A DNA stretch of 64,000 nt from Hirsutella rhossiliensis (Eukaryota > Ascomycota > Sordariomycetes > Hypocreales > Ophiocordycipitaceae): positions 1,922,001-1,986,000 of the forward strand of contig NW_025408672.1 in the NCBI RefSeq assembly GCF_020360975.1, given 5' to 3'. The first letter of the stretch is position 1; every line of letters begins with the position of its first letter. Shown in pieces: positions 59,293 through 64,000 of the stretch. The position numbers and the translations under genes were made by a program. The notes below the pieces were generated by a model that worked only from the letters and a program-made list of their open reading frames with translations, did not search any database and had not been told where the DNA came from.

Positions 59293-62200
59293 TAATTACT
59301 AGTACTAGTAAAGGAAAAGGAAGAATTATCCGCCTATATAGAAAAGGATCCTACTTTAATATAGGTTATAATTAATAACTCCTTACCCGTTGCCGCCTTT
59401 ATAGGTAAGGGCTACTAGTACTACGCAATAGTTAACGAGGCGCTTACGCGAGAGATATAAGTGCCGGTAGAAAAGATCGCCTTAAGGCGAGTAAAGGGCG
59501 CCTTAGGCGTAATAGAGGGTGCGGTAATTAAGGGCATTATATAGCTAGCTATAGAGGTCGACGGTTACTATAAGCTTATCGTAGCCTATATAATCCCTTA
59601 ACTAGAGTTTCCCTTAATCCTCGGGAAACCCTAGTTATTATATATAGAGTTATACTCGGTTCTATACTAGAGGAAGCTATAGTTTAGGCCTACGTAATAG
59701 TAGGTCCGCTATAACGACGGTTCTATAAGCGTAGGACTAGGCGTACGAGCTTTATACTTGGTATAAGAAGTCCTTACCTCTATCTTCGTAGGAACCGTGC
59801 GACGGGTAGAGCGGGGGCAAGGCCGGGTAGCGGCTAACGTAGCGGTCTACGTAGTTAGCCTAGCGGACATCGATAAGGCCCTCCGGACAAAGAAGCTAAA
59901 GTCGCCCTTTAAGCTACGGTAATAGATACTAGAGCGCTTTTACGACCTCCTACCGCTATTTAAGTCCTAGGAAGTAGATAAGCTTAACCCGTATAAGCCG
60001 GGGGTAGACTATAGGATCGTACTCCGTACCGATAAGAAGGGGTAGGAACTGCCTATACCGTTTAGACCGCTATATAGTATATTATACGCGGAGCTGCTAG
60101 TGCTAAAGAAGACGCTAAGGGACCTCTTAGATAAGGGTTTTATTTAAGTAAGTAGCTCCGAAGTAGGAGCGCCGGTCTTATTCGTGCGTAAACTAAGGGG
60201 CGGGATATAGTTCTATTATAACTATAGGGCCCTAAACGTAATTATAAGGCCGGACCGCTACCCCTTACCCTTAATCTCGGATACGCTCTATAACCTTTCG
60301 AAGGTAAAGTAGTTTATAAAGCTAGATATAAAATAGGCGTTCTATAAGGTACGGATCTTAGAGGGTAACGAGTAGAAGATAGCGTTCCGTATACGCTATA
60401 GCTTATTCGAGTAGCTTATAACGCCCTTCGGCCTCTTAGGAGCGCCCGCTACCTTCTAGCGTTATATTAATAACGTACTTTAGGACTTCCTCGATAAGTT
60501 CGCTTCTATATATATAGATAATATCCTTATCTATACGAGCGGCTCCTATAAGGACTATATATAGAAAGTACGGAGGGTCTTAGAGCGCCTCTAACTTTAT
60601 AGGCTCTACCTTAACCTAGATAAGTGCGAATTTAGGGTTAAGAGGGTTAAGTACCTAGGCTTTATTATCTACGTAGGCGTAGGTATATAGGCAGACCCCG
60701 TAAAGATCTAGGCGATTTAGGACTAGGCTGCCCTAACTACGTAGATAGGTATATAGAGCTTCCTTAGGTTCGCGAACTATTATAGGATGTTTATTAAGGG
60801 CTTCTCCTATATTATAATGCCCTTAAACGAGATTACCGGGAAGTAGACCGCTTTTTACTAGGGGCCTATATAAGAAGGAGCGTTCCGCATGCTTAAGGAC
60901 CTATTCTCTTAAGCCCTAGTACTACTTTAGTAGGACTTTAACCGGTCTACGTTAGTTAAAGCGGACTATAGCGGCTAGGCACTTAGAGGAACGCTCTCTT
61001 AGGAGGTAAACGGGCGGAAGTAACCGGTAGCGTTCTACTCCTATAAGCTAACCCTAGTAAAGCGGAATTACGCTATTTACGATAAGGAGATACTAGCGAT
61101 TATTAGCTACCTTAAGCAATAGTAAGCGGAGCTCCGGAGCTATAAGAGCTTCGAGGTTCTTATAGACTATAGGAACCTCGAGTACTTTATAACTTACTAG
61201 CACCTCTCGGAGCGGTAAGCCCGCTAAGCGGAGTATCTCTTACGCTTTAACTTCTCGATTAAGTACCGCCCTAAGTAAGACTCCGCGGTCCTAGACGCGC
61301 TTTCCTAGAGGGATTAAGACCGGCTAACGGGAGCGGATATCGAGGCCCGGGATCTATAGCTTATCCCGTAAGAAGCACTATAGACTTATATAGGAGCTTC
61401 CCTAGTAGAGGAAGACGCGGTACTAGCGAATAAGCTTTCCCCCGCGCCCTTACCTCGGTCTAGTAAGGAGGGATAGACCGGCCTAAGGGCGCGCGCGGCG
61501 AGAGTATTCTAAGATAAGGCCCTTTAACGCTTATAAGATAGGATAGCGGCTCTAGACCGCACTTACGAGGGCGTGCGCCGCGCTATTAAGTCCGGCGCTC
61601 GACGCCTAGATCTAAAGCTAAAGCTAAAGGTATAAGTGGCCGACTACTATATCGACCTATAGGGGTATCTACGCTAGCGGGGGAGACTATAGGTACCGGG
61701 CGCACCGTATACCACGGAAGCTAAGGAAAAGGAGGGACCGCCGGAGCTAGACGAATAGAACGAGCTCCGAGGGAGGCTAGTCTAACTTATCTATAACTCT
61801 AGCATCGTAGGTTACCTAGGCAGATAGGGCATAGTAGTAGGCCTTATAAGGGACTTTTACTAGCCCCTCCTATAGTACTACGTTCGTTGCTTCCTCTATA
61901 ACTACGATATCTACGGCCGTATAAAGATCTAAAGGGCGTAGCTTAAGGGGCTACTTAAGTAGCTTCCGGTGCCCGACCGGTTCTATACGTATATATAGAT
62001 AGACTTTATAACGGACCTCCTACTTATAGAGGGCGGCAACCGCTATATATAGGTAATTAAGGACTAACTTAGTAAGTCTATAGTATTAGAGCTAATACCG
62101 TCTATAGATATAGAGTCCTACGTAGAGCGCTTCCTATAGTGCTAGGCCCGCTTATATAGCTAGCTAGCCTCTATTATAAGCGATAAAGGATCGAATTAAA

Positions 62201-63171
62201 CTAGCTACTTTTAGTAGCACCTATACTAGCTACTTTAGATTATATAGCTACTTAGCACGGTATATTACCTATAGACTAATAGAGGGCCCGAGAAGGTTAA
62301 CTAGGAGGTATAGGCTTACCTATAGGCTATTATAGCCTATAACTAAGTAGACTAGGACCGGTAGCTCCCCGCGGCCTAACTTACGTTAAATAGTAGACTA
62401 TATACCTCTATTAAGATAGCCCCTTTCTTTATAACGTATAGCTTTAAACTACCCTTACTAGTTCCCTTTACCGTAGACGTAGTAGCGGAGTAGTATAGTA
62501 ATTCGTTACCGGAGGGCTGCGCCTCCGCGTTTATACGAAAGCTATAAGAGACCACGGATTATTGCTAATCCGCGATAGCCGCCGCGGCGTAAGATTAAGA
62601 GCGGTACGCTAATAAGACTAGGGCCCTAGTAGATAGGTTCGCGGTAGGAGATAAGGTATAGCTAGACCTCTATAACTATAGGTCGGCACGACTAAAGAAG
62701 AAGCTTAACTAGCTATACGCGAAGTTTACGGTATAGAGGGTTATTAGCCCGTAGGTTATAGAGCTCGATAGTCTCCTAACGGGGGTCTATAATAAGATTA
62801 ACGTAGACCTCCTTTGTAGAGCCTCCTTTAACCCGCTGCCTAGATAAGAAGTAGCGGACGCTTAACCGCCCGTAATCGAGGTAGAGGGAGAGGACGAGTT
62901 CGAGGTTAAAGAGATATAGGCCGCGCGCTAGAAAAAGGTCGGTAGGGGGAAACGCCGGGAGGTCCTCGTTAAGTAGCGCGGGTATCTCGACCCTACGTAG
63001 GAACCTATATATAAGTTTATAGGAACCGTAGCCCTCGATAAGTTCGAAGCCTTATTTAGAACGGTAGACGAGAACGATAGACTAGCGGACTACCGATAGT
63101 AGCCTAAGCTAAGACCACGAAGTAGGTAAAGTAGAGTAGGTAGTTACGATAACGCGAGCGTAATTATATAA
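59281..63171 (+). pseudogene. gypsy-C copy 2 pol (protease-RT-RNase H-integrase-chromodomain)
   Basis: Frame with codon starts equal to 1 modulo 3. Protease near 59356-59450 (LPVAAFIGKGY, a mutated DSG site). RT about 59900-60840, with the active site Y-I-D-N at 60511-60522. RNase H about 60880-61300 (ADYSG near 60964, VAFYSYKL near 61030). Integrase about 61650-62560: DFY-PLL-YYVRCFLYNYDIYGR (zinc region) and GGNRYI-VIKD (core). A C-terminal GPY/F-like region follows, then the chromodomain, and stop TAA at 63169-63171. Overlaps gag and is offset by -1 in both copies. Stops are Gln/Trp type. Confidence 0.85.
62890..63060 (+). other. Chromodomain at the end of gypsy-C integrase
   Basis: Reads EDEFEVKEI, then REVLVK-RGYLDPT-EPI. 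The two dashes are TAG at conserved Trp positions of VKWxGY and TWEP. Chromodomains of this kind let chromoviruses target methylated heterochromatin. Here the aromatic cage is destroyed by RIP. Confidence 0.8.
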
Positions 63172-63224
63172 GTAGAGATAAAAATAGCATTTATTTTAGG
63201 GCGGAGCCCTTAGACTACTTAGAC

Positions 63225-64000
63225 CTACTCCTCGTCCTTATCGTCGTCCTTATCCTTATCCTCGTCGTCCTCTTCTACCTTATTAGCGGCGGCGGCGCTC
63301 TCTAAGGCGCTTAGGCGGCCCTCTAGGCCCGCGAGCTAGTCGGCGGCAGCGGCGGCTCCGGGGGCTCCGGGGGCGGGGGGGGCCCGGCTAGTAGCAGCGG
63401 CGGGGGCGGCGGCGGGCACGGCTAAGGGGACCGCCGATAGGGCGATAGAGGCAGTGTCCCTAGTGCCGGGGGAGTTAGCAGCGGAAGTAAAAGAGCTAGA
63501 TAAGAGGAACTTACTTAGGGATAAGGCCCTAGCGCTCGAGGGCGCGGAGATTACGGTAGGCGGCGGCGGCGGCGGTAAGGCGCTTCTTAGTAGCCCCCCG
63601 TGCCTACCTATGCGCGCCGGCCTTCTAAGCCGACGCCGTAGCGAGCAGGACGGGAGGCGCCGCCTTATAGGCGCGGCCGGCACGCGCGCACTAGTAATAA
63701 CTGCCGCCACGGCGGCGCCCGACTTAGTCGGCGTAGGGGAGCTCCTACGACGCGCACCGTATATAGGGGGCCGCGCGGGCGGCTCCGGCCTGCACTTAGC
63801 GTTTATGCTTTAAGAAGTTAGCGGAAAATAGCCACCACGCTCGCTAGGTAGCGGACTTACGGGGGTGGCAGTGGCGGAGGCGGGGGCAGAGGGGCCGGGC
63901 GTTACGGCCGGCGGCGGGGACGGCGTCGTTACCCGGAAGGGCGACGTGAGGGCGGCCAGCGTAGCAGAGGCAGAGGCGGCGGCGGTAGGCGCGGTCGCGG
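63225..64000 (-). pseudogene. gypsy-C antisense ORF (Pro/Ala/Arg-rich, coil plus acidic tail), partial
   Basis: One minus-strand frame stays open from the window edge to TAG 63225-63227, broken only by TAA (63810-63812) and TAG (63333-63335). Both stops are one C-to-T change from Gln. The product is Pro/Ala/Thr-rich, contains RRRLPSCSLRRRLRRPARIG (about 63600-63660), a PPPPPP run and GAPGAAAAAD. Next comes LAGLEGRLSALE (a short coil) and the tail VEEDDEDKDKDDDKDEE. It converges on pol, 54 bp from the pol stop. The gypsy-B antisense ORF has the same C-terminal design. GC-rich sequence favours chance open frames, so the evidence is the shared tail and position. The start is outside the window. 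Confidence 0.55.

Larger units (their letters stand above)
57912..64000 (+). mobile_element. gypsy-C copy 2: chromodomain Ty3/gypsy element (runs off the window)
   Basis: 5' LTR, gag, pol with terminal chromodomain, then an antisense ORF; no 3' LTR before 64000. It is inserted into RT of gypsy-C copy 1. Moderately mutated: CpG-rich blocks remain and many codons are readable, but TAG/TAA interrupt all domains. Gag and pol are in different frames in both copies, with equal spacing, which fits a -1 frameshift at the junction. Confidence 0.88.

Noticed and set aside
63336..63710. Taking the minus-strand stretch as a complete 124-aa gene
   Set aside because: It begins at GTG, not ATG, and both limits are artefacts of RIP-type stops; the frame continues in both directions.
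63454..63813. 119-aa open frame on the plus strand
   Set aside because: Overlaps the antisense ORF in a very GC-rich block where several frames are open by chance. The minus frame is longer and shares its C-terminal design with gypsy-B. I cannot fully exclude the plus frame.
1..64000. A non-standard genetic code with TAA/TAG as Gln, suggested by many in-frame TAA/TAG and almost no TGA
   Set aside because: TAG also occurs at conserved Trp sites, Cys codons became Tyr, and catalytic Asp became Asn. One process (CpA/TpG to TpA) explains all of these, so RIP is the better explanation.
1..64000. Telomere repeats, tRNA or rRNA genes, CRISPR arrays, biosynthetic or effector genes
   Set aside because: None found by eye on either strand. 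Short ccctaa/ttaggg-like hexamers occur singly, not in arrays.

Overview
The window is repeat-dense fungal heterochromatin. Almost every base belongs to a dead LTR retrotransposon or LINE. I could not support any intact host gene, tRNA, rRNA or CRISPR array. CpA and TpG are very scarce and TpA is very abundant, while CpG survives. Stop codons inside recognisable frames are nearly all TAA or TAG where Gln or Trp is expected. Zinc-ligand Cys codons have become Tyr and catalytic Asp codons have become Asn. This is the pattern of repeat-induced point mutation (RIP), so the source is most likely a filamentous ascomycete (Pezizomycotina). The element mix (Tad1-like LINE, copia elements with a half-tRNA primer site, chromodomain Ty3/gypsy) fits. 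The species cannot be told from the sequence.

Layout, left to right. (1) 1-954 and 7000-7440: an unidentified Ser/Pro/Gln-rich plus-strand reading frame, split by a full-length copia element, 'copia-1' (955-6994, 568-bp LTRs, TSD cttat). Its whole gag-pol remains in one frame. (2) About 7480-12300: a Tad1-like LINE on the minus strand. (3) 12395-31796: a minus-strand chromodomain-type element 'gypsy-B'. It is split by the 12.6-kb 'gypsy-A' copy 1 (13989-26569, 383-bp LTRs, TSD ctac) and by a solo copia-1 LTR (28545-29124, TSD ttaag). (4) 31797-37217: gypsy-A copy 2 on the minus strand, 5'-truncated, forming a roughly 5.4-kb inverted repeat with the 3' part of copy 1. (5) 37218-48690: three nested copies of a second copia family, 'copia-2'. 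They are a minus copy (copy 3), a plus full-length copy inside it (38499-45553, TSD gattt) that holds a 699-bp solo LTR, and a plus fragment (copy 4). (6) 48691-64000: gypsy-C copy 1, broken by a full-length minus copia-2 (50682-57004, TSD aaagt) and by a second, less mutated gypsy-C copy (57912 to the window end).

The most unusual content is accessory coding sequence in the gypsy elements. Gypsy-A has about 4.4 kb between integrase and its 3' LTR. That interval holds two further sense-strand reading frames and is kept at equal length in both copies. Gypsy-B and gypsy-C each carry an ANTISENSE reading frame just downstream of pol. The two antisense products share a coiled segment followed by a Glu/Asp/Lys tail. 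In gypsy-B the frame reads straight across the gypsy-A insertion once one TSD copy is removed. I do not recognise a function for any of these proteins.

Mutation load differs between layers: gypsy-C copy 1 and copy 4 are heavily altered, the copia-2 minus element and gypsy-C copy 2 much less. The last roughly 800 bases are strongly GC-rich and carry the better-preserved antisense frame. Element names are labels for this window only. Domain edges inside mutated genes are approximate unless a motif position is given.
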